A DNA stretch of 64,000 nt, from assembly GCA_963778895.1 (NCBI GenBank), contig CAVZVZ010000005.1, positions 2,046,001-2,110,000 of the forward strand, in the 5' to 3' direction. A program made the position numbers and the translations under genes. This DNA is from CAVZVZ01 sp963778895. GTDB taxonomy: Bacteria > Actinomycetota > Acidimicrobiia > Acidimicrobiales > Acidimicrobilacustridaceae. Of the stretch, positions 1 to 9,130 are shown in pieces; within the stretch, counting starts at the first letter, position 1; each line of letters begins with the position of its first letter. Under the pieces are notes generated by a model, which was not told where the DNA came from, did not search any database, and saw only the letters and a program-made list of their open reading frames with translations.

Positions 1-402
1 GAGTGCGAGTTCGGCTGTATCGAGGCTCGCTTCCTTCTCGTGCAACGTGGTGACCAGCGTGGTGGTGTCGAGCGTGGCGAGGGCGGTGCCCGTGGTGACG
101 GCGTCGCCGACGCCGACGTCGACCTCGGCGACCGTACCCGCGATCGGGAACGCGACCGATGCCTGTACCACCGGTTCGACGCTCGCGACCTGGTCGAGCG
201 TCTGCGTGACGTCGGCCCGTTGGGCGGTGGTCGTGCGCAATGCGTCTGCCGAGCTCGTCGAGGCTCGGGCGGCGACGGTGACGGCCAACACCACGATTGC
301 AAGGGCGGCACCCGCGGCCGCCAGCATCCATCGTCGCCGGTGTCGCTTGGCGGAGGAGAGAGCAGGGGGAATGTGCAGCATCGTTGCTCGATTCTCGGTC
401 AT
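1..402 (-). CDS. HlyD-type membrane fusion protein, N-terminal part (cut by window edge)
   Basis: This is the N-terminal 134 residues of a periplasmic-adaptor-type protein; the rest lies outside the window. A basic stretch (KRHRRR) precedes one membrane segment at about residues 25-47. After it comes a biotinyl-lipoyl-like hairpin region with the typical FPIAGTVAEVDVGVGDAV pattern and the start of a coiled coil. Its ATG overlaps the stop of the upstream permease by four bases (ATGA, 399-402), so it is probably translationally coupled to the ABC genes. It is a second adaptor in this locus, distinct from the one at 2349-3737. Adaptors of this family link an inner-membrane exporter to outer envelope layers; the substrate is unknown. 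Confidence 0.8.
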   Translation of the reverse strand, partial: MTENRATMLHIPPALSSAKRHRRRWMLAAAGAALAIVVLAVTVAARASTSSADALRTTTAQRADVTQTLDQVASVEPVVQASVAFPIAGTVAEVDVGVGDAVTTGTALATLDTTTLVTTLHEKEASLDTAELAL

Positions 403-1632
403 TCGCTGCGGAGGGCATCGATGGGTGCGAGGCGGGCGGCGCGTGTAGCGGGATACACCCCGAAGAGCATTCCGATGCCCACCGCCATCACCACGGCTAT
501 CCCCGCGACTCCCGCGGTCAGGATCACGCGCGTGTCGGTGAAGTGCCCGAGCACAATGGCCGCCACAATGGCGCCGGCCAGCCCGAGCAGGCCACCGGCG
601 AAGCCGAGCACCGAAGCCTCTACGAGGAACTGCCGGCGAATCAGGCCGGGTCGGGCGCCGAGCGCTTTGCGTAGGCCGATCTCCCGGACGCGCTCGGAGA
701 CCGACACCAACATGATGTTCATCACGCCGATGCCACCGACCACGAGAGAGACCACGGCGATGCCGCCGAGCATGAGCGTCATCGTGCGGTCGACCGTCGT
801 CGCAGCCGAGAGGATCGATTCCTGGGTGGCGATGGTGAAGTCGGCGTCGTTGGCCGACGTGATGCCGTGGAGGTTGAGCAGGAGCGCGTTGGCTTCCTGG
901 TAGGCGGCAGACAGCGTGTGGGCCGACGTCGCCTTCACATAGATCTCGGACACCGATGTGCGTGTCGTGCCGCCGACCAGGCGTTGGGCGTAGGTCGAGA
1001 ATGGCACTATTGCGAGGTCGTTGTTCGAAGTCGTCTCGGACGAGCTCAGCTCGTCGAGCACACCCACGACCTCGAGCGATGTACCGTCGAGCGTCACGGT
1101 CTGACCGACAGCGTTGCGACCCCCGAACAGCTCATCGGCGGTGTCGGGCCCGAGCACGACCACGCCGGCAGCCGACGCCTCGTCTTCTTCGGTGATGAAC
1201 CGACCGGCGCTCACGCCGCGCGACCGCACCGCCGACCACGATGGCGAGGTGCCGGTCAGCGTGGTGGTCCAATTCTGCTGGCCCGCGGTGAGCGAGACGG
1301 ACGACGTCGCGGTGGAGGCCACGGACTCGATGTCGGGTGCCGCGGTGGCCGATGTCAGCGCGTCGGCGTCGTCGATCGTCAACGTGGACGACGATCCGAA
1401 CCCCCCTCGGATGCCACTCGAGTCGGTGCTGCTACCGGGCGAGATCACCAAGAGGTTTGTGCCCAGTTCCTCGATCTGGTCCTGCACCTCGGCCAGCCGC
1501 GCCATTGCCGAGTCCGACGGTGAGAATCACCGCGGCGATCCCGATGAAGATGCCGAGTGTGGTCAGCGCCGACCGCAACCGATGGCTGCGAATCGCATCG
1601 GTTGCGGTCTGGAGGGTGTCTGCCGCCCTCAC
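399..1632 (-). CDS. MacB/FtsX-family ABC transporter permease (frameshifted near 1500)
   Basis: The permease subunit of a MacB-like exporter. The first part, from a GTG at 1632 overlapping the ATPase stop (GTGA), encodes an amphipathic start and a first membrane helix (GIFIGIAAVILTVGLGNG). Near 1497-1505 the frame jumps by one base and homology continues as EVQDQIEELGTNLLVISPG, the usual start of the MacB periplasmic core domain. Three further membrane helices close the protein, ending with the GMLFGVYPATRAARL pattern typical of FtsX-like permeases. Removing one G from the run near 1500 restores about 410 residues, the family's usual length. Without that correction only 399-1505 would be called. 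The neighbours make a macrolide- or peptide-type exporter likely. Confidence 0.85.
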
Positions 1633-2356
1633 GCCGCACCTCCGACGTGCTCGAGCGGCGCCGCCGAGGACTCCACGCGCCCGTCGCGCACTTCGATCGT
1701 TCGCTCGGCACTCGCCGCGATATCGCGATCGTGAGTGATGAGCAAGATCGTGCGTCCGGCGCGGTGTAGCGATCCGAGCAACGACAGAATCTCCGCTGAA
1801 GAGGCGGAGTCGAGGTTGCCCGTTGGTTCGTCGGCCAGGATCAACGCAGGCTCGGTCACCAACGCGCGCGCGATGGCGACGCGCTGTTGCTGGCCGCCGG
1901 ACAACTCGCTCGGGCGGTGATCCGCCCGGTCGGCGAGACCGACTCTCGTCAACGCATCCTGTGCGAGCTGCCGACGACGGGAGGGCTCGACATCGGCGTA
2001 CACGAGCGGAAGCTCGACGTTGCGTTCGGCGGTCAGGTACGGCAGCAGGTTGAACTGCTGGAACACGAACCCGATCCAACGGTTGCGCACCTCGGCGAGC
2101 TGGCTCTCGTCGAGACCGCTGACGTCGTGGCCTGCGAGCCGAAACGTACCGGTGGTCGGAACATCGAGGCAGCCGAGAATGTGCATCAGGGTCGACTTGC
2201 CCGAACCCGACGGACCAACGACCGCGACGAACTCGCCCTCGTCGACAGTCAGAGAGATCCGCGGAGCGCTTCGACCTCGAGACTCCCCGACGAGTACGTC
2301 TTGCCCACGTCGACGAATTCGATGACGGGACTGGTGGACCGGATCGGTTCAGCCAT
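1629..2356 (-). CDS. MacB-type ABC transporter ATPase (frameshifted near 2262)
   Basis: The ATP-hydrolysing subunit of the exporter. It starts at 2356 with MAEPIRSTSPVIEFVDVGK, and the frame is interrupted near 2260. There LEVEALRG is followed in another frame by SLTVDEGEF and the Walker A motif GPSGSGKST. Downstream are the Q-loop region (FVFQQFNLLPYLTA), the signature LSGGQQQRVAIARAL, Walker B (LILADEP) with the TGNLD D-loop, and the switch His (LLITHD). One missing base explains the break; the restored length of about 242 residues fits the family. The start overlaps the stop of the HlyD adaptor by eight bases, and the end overlaps the permease, so all are one operon. Confidence 0.87.
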
Positions 2357-3737
2357 TGGTCGCTCCCGCCCCGGTGCCGGCACCGCCGCCGCCCACGCGC
2401 CCAGTCGGCGCGCCCGATGGTGGTGTGCCCGAGCGGCCACCCTGGCCGGGCACTGCCAGCTCGATGACGACCTGTTCGCCAGCTGCCAACCCGCTCGCTA
2501 TCTGGACCATGGTCCCCGATGTCAGCCCGGTAGTCACGGTGCGGGTCTTGGTGTCGTTGCCGTCGACCACCTTCACCGTCGAGGTGCCATTCGTCGTGGT
2601 GACGGCGAACGACGGGATCTGCACCGCGTCGGTCACCTGGGCGTAGGTGATCTCGACGCTGACGGTTGCCCCGGCGTTGTAGTTCCCGCTCGCGTCCTCG
2701 AAGCTGACAGTCACGGGATACTTGGCCACACCCGAGCTGGCGTCGGCCACGGCGCCGACCGAGGTGACCGTGCCGGTGACGCTCGGCGTGCTGCTCACGG
2801 CCGGTGTCTGGGTGCTCTGCTGGTCGGACTGCTGATTGTTCGTCGCGTTGCCGCCGGGAAAGCCACCGCCGGGAAAGCCGCCTCCGCCGAGCCCGGATGG
2901 GAAACCACCGCCACCGAAGCCGCCGGACGCGCCAGATGTGGTCGACGACAGCGACACCGTGGCGGTCTGGCCGACCTGTGCGTTCCCGATCTCGCTCGAG
3001 TCGAGTCCGAGCTTGACGGTGTATCGCGACGCGCTGACGACCGTGATCTGTCCTGTGCTCGAAGTGCTGGTGTTCCCCGTGCCACCACCGGCTTGGGGGA
3101 GCGATGAGGAGGAACCCGAACCCAACGTCGAGGAGCTGCCCCCTGAACCGCTTGCCGATCCGGTGAGCGATGTGCCGCCCGAGCCACCCGATGACAGCTG
3201 CTCGCCGACCGCGATGTCCACGGTCGACACCACGCCATCGAACGGGGCGACGAGCTCGGCGCCGGCGAGCGCCTGCTGGGCTGCGGCCAGGCGGTCCTCC
3301 GCCGAGGTCACCGACGACCGATCGGCCGAGAGCTGCGCGGACGACACGCCGGAGTTGCCGTCGTCGGAGAGCTTCGCCTCGGCTTCGGCGACCGCCGCCT
3401 CGGCATCAGCCACGTCCGATTCGAGATCGGCCGAGTCGATCGTGGCGAGCACGTCGCCGGTTGCGACGGCTTGTCCGGCGACGACGTTGACTGCGGTCAC
3501 CTCGCCGGCCGACGAGAACGAGAGGTCCTCGCTGTCGGCGACGGCGACGGTGCCGTCGGCGGTGATGGTGCGCGCCATGGTGCCCGTGGTCGCCGTCACG
3601 ACTTGGTCGGCACTCTGCGCGGCGGCGGTGCCATCACCATTGCGCGTGCGCCAACCCAACCACCCCCCGATGAGTAGCACCGCCACCAGCGGCATCACTA
3701 CCCACGGTTTGCTCAGCCATCGACGGAGCACGGCCAT
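2349..3737 (-). CDS. HlyD/MacA-type periplasmic adaptor with Gly-rich inserts
   Basis: A membrane fusion protein of about 462 residues. The start at 3737 (MAVLRRWLSKPWV) is preceded by an AGAGGAAG ribosome site; longer in-frame starts lack one. One membrane helix (residues 12-30) anchors it. A lipoyl-like half-motif (AGEVTAVNVVAGQAVATGDV) is followed by a short coiled coil, then the second half-motif (LVAPFDGVVSTVDIAVGEQL). Two low-complexity Gly/Ser inserts interrupt the barrel domain, the second with repeated GGGFP units like those in the neighbouring DUF5666 protein. The C-terminal barrel and membrane-proximal domains follow. It probably couples the MacB-like ATPase and permease encoded next to the envelope. 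Confidence 0.88.
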   Translation of the reverse strand: MAVLRRWLSKPWVVMPLVAVLLIGGWLGWRTRNGDGTAAAQSADQVVTATTGTMARTITADGTVAVADSEDLSFSSAGEVTAVNVVAGQAVATGDVLATIDSADLESDVADAEAAVAEAEAKLSDDGNSGVSSAQLSADRSSVTSAEDRLAAAQQALAGAELVAPFDGVVSTVDIAVGEQLSSGGSGGTSLTGSASGSGGSSSTLGSGSSSSLPQAGGGTGNTSTSSTGQITVVSASRYTVKLGLDSSEIGNAQVGQTATVSLSSTTSGASGGFGGGGFPSGLGGGGFPGGGFPGGNATNNQQSDQQSTQTPAVSSTPSVTGTVTSVGAVADASSGVAKYPVTVSFEDASGNYNAGATVSVEITYAQVTDAVQIPSFAVTTTNGTSTVKVVDGNDTKTRTVTTGLTSGTMVQIASGLAAGEQVVIELAVPGQGGRSGTPPSGAPTGRVGGGGAGTGAGATNG

Positions 3738-3780
3738 GGCGTTACTTCCTCTCCCGTTCCTCGAGTCGGAGGTCTTCCCG

Positions 3781-4779
3781 TCAGCCACCCTGACCACCAC
3801 TGCCCGGTACTCCGCCCGGCCCGCCACCGAAGGTGATGTCGCCCCGCTCGATGGATGTCGCGGTGACGGTTGAGCTGTCGCTGGAGCCCATGACGCGGAG
3901 GGTGTCGCCTACCACCAAGTCGCTCAACGAGATCGTGCGGCGCTCCCGCACGCTGGTATCCCCGCTCGTCGTTACTTGCACCGTGCTGCCGTCATCGGTC
4001 TGTACGGTGATCGTCGTCGCGTCGATCGCGGTGATCGTGCCGCGTGTGGGCGCGCCGCCACCACCACCGAAGCCTCCCGGAGCCCCACCACCACTCGGTG
4101 GGGTGAAGCCCTCGGGTGGGGCCGCACCGTCAGGCGGAGTGAAGCCCTCAGCTGACTGGAATCCCTCGGGCGGTGCACCGCCATTGCCCGGGAACCCCCC
4201 GGCTCCACCACCCGCTCCAAACGCGGTTCCGGTGTCGCCCGACACGATCGTTGCCGCCGCGACCGTGCCGTTGGTGGTCGTGCCGAGCACGGTGACAGAG
4301 TCGCCGACTGCGAGGTCGCTCGTGGTCGCGTCCACCGTCTCGGACACGACCGTGTTCGCGTCGGCCAAGACCTTCGTCTGTGTCCCGCTCGACTGCCCAT
4401 TCGATGCGTTGGTGGACGAGATCGTCAGGGTGGTGCCGTTGATCGCCACCAAGGTGCCGTTCACGCCGCCACGACCCGCGCCGGGACCTCGGTTGGTCGA
4501 CGCGTCGTTCGACGAGGAGGCCTGGTTGGCGTTGGCCTGCCCGGAGGCGTCAGCACTATGGCCGGTTCGGCCGAGGAGGAACACCGCACCGGCGACGATC
4601 ACCGCGGTCACCGCAGCTGCGACGATCCACGATCGCGCGTTCGTGTTGCGGCCGCCTTCTTCGGATGGAGGTGGCGGATCGCCAGCGGCCTCCGGCCCGG
4701 TGGTGGAAGGCGGCGTCGAGGGAGGTCTCGACCCCGGCGGTACATCCGGAAAGGACGGGATCGGTTGGTCGTCGTTCAT
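3781..4779 (-). CDS. Membrane-anchored DUF5666-type protein with Gly/Pro-rich linker
   Basis: About 332 residues, starting at 4779 (MNDDQPIPSFPD) after a GGAG site. A proline-rich cytoplasmic start is followed by one membrane helix (WIVAAAVTAVIVAGAVFLLG) and two similar beta-rich domains. The first contains GTLVAINGTTLTISSTNAS, the second GTITAIDATTITVQTDDGS. Both then read VGDSVTVLG or VGDTLRVMG, the DUF5666 pattern. They are separated by a linker with repeated PPEGF/TPPDG units. The family has no established function. It is first in the efflux operon and divergent from the response regulator, so it may be a surface accessory or sensing component. That role is inference. Confidence 0.75.
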   Translation of the reverse strand: MNDDQPIPSFPDVPPGSRPPSTPPSTTGPEAAGDPPPPSEEGGRNTNARSWIVAAAVTAVIVAGAVFLLGRTGHSADASGQANANQASSSNDASTNRGPGAGRGGVNGTLVAINGTTLTISSTNASNGQSSGTQTKVLADANTVVSETVDATTSDLAVGDSVTVLGTTTNGTVAAATIVSGDTGTAFGAGGGAGGFPGNGGAPPEGFQSAEGFTPPDGAAPPEGFTPPSGGGAPGGFGGGGGAPTRGTITAIDATTITVQTDDGSTVQVTTSGDTSVRERRTISLSDLVVGDTLRVMGSSDSSTVTATSIERGDITFGGGPGGVPGSGGQGG

Positions 4780-4874
4780 TTGCAGGACTCCGGTCGTTGG
4801 CCGCGTGTCGCGGCGGACCAATCGATCTTGGAGGGCACGGGTCAGGAAACCCTGGGAGCCAGCTGGGAACTCGA

Positions 4875-4915
4875 TGAGAAGCGTGAATTCTCAACGTTCT
4901 CTGTGGTGGTTCTCA
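4875..4915. promoter_or_regulatory. Candidate response-regulator binding repeats in divergent promoter region
   Basis: TTCTCA occurs at 4888-4893 and again at 4910-4915, a 22-base period equal to two helix turns. Its inverted copy TGAGAA lies at 4875-4880. The site sits between the DUF5666 gene and the response regulator, transcribed apart. OmpR-family regulators bind tandem repeats near such spacing, so autoregulation plus control of the efflux operon is plausible. Confidence 0.4.
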
Positions 4916-4948
4916 GCGAACTCTGGGATTCCTCAAGAAGCTGCGCAC

Positions 4949-5629
4949 ATGGGACGTGGACAACTCCTGCTGGTGGACGACGAAGAGAACCTGCGGTCGA
5001 TGCTCACGGCGGCGCTGCGGCACAGCGGCTTCGACGTCGACGTGGCCTCATCGGGTCGTGAGGCGCTCGAACGGGTGCCGGAGACCCGACCGGACGTGGT
5101 GGTACTCGACGTGATGATGCCGGACCTCGACGGCTTCGAGGTGTGCCGACGCATCCGCAACGACGGCAGCCAGGTGCCGGTGCTCTTCCTGACGGCACGC
5201 GACGCGATCGACGACAAGGTACGCGGCCTCACGTTGGGGGGCGACGACTACCTCGTGAAGCCGTTCAGCCTCGAAGAGCTCGTGGCGCGAGTCGAGGCGC
5301 TGCTGCGCCGCTCGGGACAGGATCCGGGTTCGGTCCTCCGCTGCGGCGACTTGGTCATGGACGACGACGCGCACCGCGTGATGCGTGGGGGCAACGTGGT
5401 CGACCTCTCGCCTACGGAGTTCAACCTGTTGCGATATCTGCTCGTCAACCGGGGTCGTGTGCTCTCGAAGGCACAAATCCTCGACCACGTGTGGCACTAC
5501 GACTATGGCGGCGACGGCGGCGTAGTCGAGACTTACGTCGGCTACCTTCGCAAGAAGGTCGACAACCGAGGCCAGAAGTTGCTTCACACCGTACGCGGTG
5601 TCGGCTACACATTGCGCCTCGAGCAGTAG
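4949..5629 (+). CDS. OmpR/PhoB-family response regulator
   Basis: A 226-residue two-component regulator. The receiver domain (residues 5-118) has the acidic pair DDEE, the phosphoacceptor Asp54 in VVVLDVMMPDLDGFEV, the Thr in FLTA and the Lys in YLVKPF. A winged-helix effector domain follows, with the typical SPTEFNLLRYLLVNRGRVLS and VGYLRKKVDN patterns. ATG 4949 is chosen because MGRGQLLLVDDEE is the normal start of the domain; longer frames upstream run antisense through the DUF5666 gene. The kinase gene follows 12 bases later, so the pair is one operon. The divergent efflux locus is the likely target. Confidence 0.95.
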   Translation: MGRGQLLLVDDEENLRSMLTAALRHSGFDVDVASSGREALERVPETRPDVVVLDVMMPDLDGFEVCRRIRNDGSQVPVLFLTARDAIDDKVRGLTLGGDDYLVKPFSLEELVARVEALLRRSGQDPGSVLRCGDLVMDDDAHRVMRGGNVVDLSPTEFNLLRYLLVNRGRVLSKAQILDHVWHYDYGGDGGVVETYVGYLRKKVDNRGQKLLHTVRGVGYTLRLEQ

Positions 5630-5641
5630 GACCACCCGGCC

Positions 5642-7117
5642 ATGTCGCTTCGCGCCCGCGTGCTGCTCGGCTTCGTGTTCATTGCGATCGTGTTGATCGG
5701 CGCAGGTTTCGTCGTGACCCGGATCATCGAGGCTCATCTCACCGCCCAGGTCGACAGCCAGCTCACGAACGCATCTGGTCCTCGCCCCAACGGTGTCGGG
5801 CTCCGCACGCCGCTGCCCCCACCGTCGGCCTCGGAACAGCCGACGCGATTGAGTCCGCTCTACATGGGCGTAGTGACGTCGGCAGGTTCGGTGCAGACGA
5901 TCTTCGTCCCGAACCTCGGTGCCGAGAACACGTCGGTACCGGTCATCGATGTCGAAGCCGCGCGGGCCGCAGCACAAAGGGGTGAGGCCTACACCACCGG
6001 ATCGACGCCCTCGGGTACGCGCTACCGCGTGCGAGCCGCGCTCGACACCGACACCGGGACAGTCACGGTCGTCGCGTTGCCGCTCACCGACACCGACGCA
6101 GCCATCTCTCGCCTGATCGTGGTGGAGGCGATCGCCACTGCGATCGCGCTCGGTGTACTGGCCCTCGTGGCCTGGTGGGTCGTGCGGCTCGGGGTGCGTC
6201 CGATCAAACGGATGGCCGACGCCGCGGCCGAGATCGCCGACGGCAACTTGTCCGAGCGGGTTCCCGAAGGCGATCCGCGCACAGAAGCCGGTGAGCTCGG
6301 CGTGGCGCTCAATCGGATGCTCGAGCAGATCGAGGCCGCCTTCGCCGAGCGGTCGAGTACGGAGGCGCGCCTCCGCCAGTTCGTCGCCGACGCGTCGCAC
6401 GAGCTGCGCACTCCGGTGACGACGATTCGCGGCTACACCGAGCTGTATCGCGACGGCGCCCTCGACGACCGGGCTGATCTCGACGACGCCATGCGTCGCG
6501 CCGAACAGGAAGCGGTACGCATGGGCGCCCTGGTCGAGGACTTGCTGCAGCTGGCCCGCCTCGACCAGCACCGACCGCCGCGCGATGAGGTCGTCGACAT
6601 GGCATTGCTAGCCACGGACACTGCCGCCGACGCGCGCGCGGTCGACACGTCTCGTGTCATCACGGTCGTCGGCGCCGAGCACCTCACCGTCTCGGGCGAC
6701 AGCGATCGGCTGCGACAGGTCCTGGCGAACCTGGTGCGCAACGCCTTGGTGCACACACCACCGGGTACCCCGATCGAGCTGCGTACGTGGCGGGACGTCG
6801 AAACGGTGGTGGTCGATGTCGTCGATCACGGCCCCGGGATGCCACCCGAGGTCGCCGCCCATGTATTCGAGCGCTTCTACCGCGCGGACTTGTCGCGCTC
6901 CCGGCGCCAGGGTGGCACCGGGCTCGGGTTATCGATCGTGGACGCCATCGTGCGGGCGCACGGTGGGGAGGTCGTGGCCCTGCCTACCGATGGCGGTGGC
7001 GCCACGATCCGCGTCCGCCTCCCGGCGAGCAGGGTTGCTGCGTCTCCGACCAATGGCCGACTACTGACCGAGGACGACCTTCGAAGCCGATATCGAGAGG
7101 ACGCGGGTCAGGTGTAG
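5642..7117 (+). CDS. Sensor histidine kinase with HAMP domain
   Basis: A 491-residue membrane kinase. Membrane helices at about residues 8-30 and 158-182 flank an extracytoplasmic sensor region of about 125 residues with no recognised fold. A HAMP linker follows (RLGVRPIKRMADAAAEIADG). The dimerisation domain has the phosphoaccepting His253 in SHELRTPVTTIRGY. The ATPase domain shows the N box (NLVRNALVHTPPG), G1 box (DHGPGMP), F box (VFERFYRAD) and G2 box (GGTGLGLSIV). It forms a pair with the upstream regulator. Its last 57 bases overlap the 3' end of the convergent GH43-like gene. Confidence 0.95.
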   Translation: MSLRARVLLGFVFIAIVLIGAGFVVTRIIEAHLTAQVDSQLTNASGPRPNGVGLRTPLPPPSASEQPTRLSPLYMGVVTSAGSVQTIFVPNLGAENTSVPVIDVEAARAAAQRGEAYTTGSTPSGTRYRVRAALDTDTGTVTVVALPLTDTDAAISRLIVVEAIATAIALGVLALVAWWVVRLGVRPIKRMADAAAEIADGNLSERVPEGDPRTEAGELGVALNRMLEQIEAAFAERSSTEARLRQFVADASHELRTPVTTIRGYTELYRDGALDDRADLDDAMRRAEQEAVRMGALVEDLLQLARLDQHRPPRDEVVDMALLATDTAADARAVDTSRVITVVGAEHLTVSGDSDRLRQVLANLVRNALVHTPPGTPIELRTWRDVETVVVDVVDHGPGMPPEVAAHVFERFYRADLSRSRRQGGTGLGLSIVDAIVRAHGGEVVALPTDGGGATIRVRLPASRVAASPTNGRLLTEDDLRSRYREDAGQV

Positions 7118-8000
7118 GAGTCTCGGGTTCGGATAACCGACCGTGTTTGCATCCCAGGCTGCGAACGATACCGACAGCGCTCCCGCCGCGTTCACGAACC
7201 ACTCTGCGCCACCGGGCCCCGCGTAGCTGGCGTTCGAAGCTAGCACCTCGTTATAAGCCGGCTTAGTACAAGGTCCAAGTGGGCCGGTACAAGCGGCAAA
7301 GCCGGTGGTGTACGCGCTGCTGGTCCACGAGTTACCGGAAAAGAGCAAGATCCACCCGTCGGCCGTGAGCATCATCGAAGGTCCTTCGATGACCCCGGCT
7401 TCCCACGACCGGTCGGCCCGGAGCAGGACTGCGGGCTCGCCGACCATTGCCCCACCGTCCGGCGTGAGCTGTTGTGCCCAGATCTCGCTTCTACCCGCCA
7501 CTGTCTCGCCTTCGCTCTTCCAGGTCAGATACGGCGTGCCGTCCGCCGCCCGGTAGGGGCTCGCGTCGATTGAGCCGCCCATCGAGGTCTGGCAGATGAG
7601 TGAAGCGCTCGACAGATCGAGATACGGGCCCTGAGGTTGGGTCGAGACACCGACGCTGATGCACTGCTTGCCGGAAGCTCGGTCGCGGGCCGTGTAGTAG
7701 AGGAGGTAACCACCGCTTGTCGTCGTTACCGCCGGCGACCAGGTGAGGCCGCTCTCGGCCCAGGCGGGCAGATGGGGCAACGCGTCGCCGACGAGCCGCC
7801 AAGTGCGCTCGTCGCTCGACGACAGCACCTGCACTCCGCCAGCCGCGCCGTTCGTTCCGAAAGCAAAGTAGGTTCCGTCAGCCACGAGAACGAACGGGTC
7901 AGCGAAGTCATAAGGGTAGATACCGGATCGGCCCGCTATTGCGGCGGCCTGCTGACAGGTTGTCGAGCCTGACCTGAGGCTCGACCGGGCGGCATCGGCA
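7061..8000 (-). CDS. GH43-like beta-propeller region (likely C-terminal part of a frameshifted gene)
   Basis: The frame is open from 8041 down to the stop at 7061, with no ATG or GTG before 7885. Family-typical sequence (YPYDFADPFVLVADGTYFAF) starts upstream of 7885, so a start there would truncate the domain. The propeller signature continues with VQVLSSSDERTWRLVGDAL, WAESGLTWSPAVT and VIEGPSMM, consistent with family 43 glycoside hydrolases and related five-bladed propellers. The conserved catalytic Asp (DFADPF) and Glu (VIEGPS) positions are present. The sequence before the propeller (SSPADADAARSSLRSGSTTC) continues, one base out of frame, the end of the gene at 8001-9023. I infer one protein broken by a one-base insertion near 8000. 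Confidence 0.7.
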
Positions 8001-9023
8001 TCAGCTGGACTCGAGCTGGGCCCGAGCAGTACTGAGCGTGGTCAGGCACGACGCAAGTACGTGAACATCACCCTTGATCTGGGTCACATCGTCATGGGCC
8101 GCCGCGAGGCTTTGGCGGGTCGCATCCATCTGATCGGCGAGTGCCGCAAGCTGGTTGACCGTGTCAATCACATGGTCTGCCTGGGCCTGCTCGTCGTCAC
8201 GCAATCTCGCCGCGTCGTCGATGGCTGCTTCAACTGACGCCAACTGATCCGCGACAGTCGCTCGCTCGTCGCGGGCATCGGTCAGTTCTGTGTTCGTCGA
8301 AGCAAGGTCGTGAGAAGCGCGAACGTGCACTACCGCCGCGCCAGCTACCAAGACAAAGGCCAACAGGGCCGTCGCTGTCGGATGACGATTCCACCGTCGG
8401 GCCCTCGACCGTGCCATCAACCTGCGGATCGCGCTGAATGCACCGGTGGTCGCGTCCCGACACGACTCGGTGGCCAAGGCGTAGAGCGATGACGTCTTCG
8501 ATGGGTTCGTTTCCGCGACCCCTAGCGCCTGTTCGGCGCTCGCCAGGCATGAGACCAGGCGGTCACGTTCCGATGATTCGAATCCTCGCGCCGCAACCGT
8601 CGCGTCGACCGCATTCTGCAATGAAGTCAGCGCACCACGCCCCGCCGCGAGATCGGCATCTTTCGACGATGCTGTGGCTCCCGGCTCGAGCGCAGCGAGC
8701 GCGGCAGACAACGCTTCACTCGCGTCGCCGGCCTCAGCCTGTGCGGAATCGAGTTGCGGCTGCTCGGTGTCAAGAGCTTCTACCGACTCGACGAGTTCCG
8801 ATCGAAGCCGCTCGGCCTCATGGACCTGCTGACTGGACCGCCACATCATCCATCCGGCATGGCCGAACAGCAGAACCGCAAACGCCGTCGCGGCCATCGT
8901 CACGCCGACCCGTCTGGGAACCTTCGGCGTTCGACGACCGAGTCGTGGACGCCCAACCTCAGCGCTCGCTAGCCGACCAGACTGCTCCGTCCCAGAAGGG
9001 GCGAGAGCAACTGCGTTGGCCAC
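8001..9023 (-). CDS. Membrane coiled-coil protein with two repeated TM-coil-Cys modules
   Basis: A 340-residue frame from GTG 9023. It holds two modules of the same layout. Each is a membrane helix (about residues 42-60 and 213-233), then a heptad-rich coiled coil, then a small segment opening with a Cys-Leu pair (VSCLASAEQALG; LASCLTTLSTARAQ). In module one a second Cys follows (TESCRDAT). In module two the matching Cys lies past the stop in the GH43-like frame (GSTTCQQA). MARSRARRWNRH at about residue 199 could be an independent start for module two. The gene may therefore be a tandem duplication in which module two carries the propeller. Function is unknown; an envelope-anchored sugar-binding or sugar-cleaving protein is an inference. 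Confidence 0.6.
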   Translation of the reverse strand: MANAVALAPSGTEQSGRLASAEVGRPRLGRRTPKVPRRVGVTMAATAFAVLLFGHAGWMMWRSSQQVHEAERLRSELVESVEALDTEQPQLDSAQAEAGDASEALSAALAALEPGATASSKDADLAAGRGALTSLQNAVDATVAARGFESSERDRLVSCLASAEQALGVAETNPSKTSSLYALATESCRDATTGAFSAIRRLMARSRARRWNRHPTATALLAFVLVAGAAVVHVRASHDLASTNTELTDARDERATVADQLASVEAAIDDAARLRDDEQAQADHVIDTVNQLAALADQMDATRQSLAAAHDDVTQIKGDVHVLASCLTTLSTARAQLESS

Positions 9024-9130
9024 CCTCGTAGAGAACAGGCCCTACCTGAGAATCCGCCGAGATGTCGACGAGAGTTCGAGGAGAATCGCCGAGAAGGCAC
9101 AACCATCCAAGAGGGCACAATTCGGTGAAC

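Noticed and set aside
3833..4948. Upstream in-frame extension of the response regulator to 598 residues
   Set aside because: The extension is antisense to the DUF5666 gene and Pro/Val-rich; the receiver domain starts normally at 4949.
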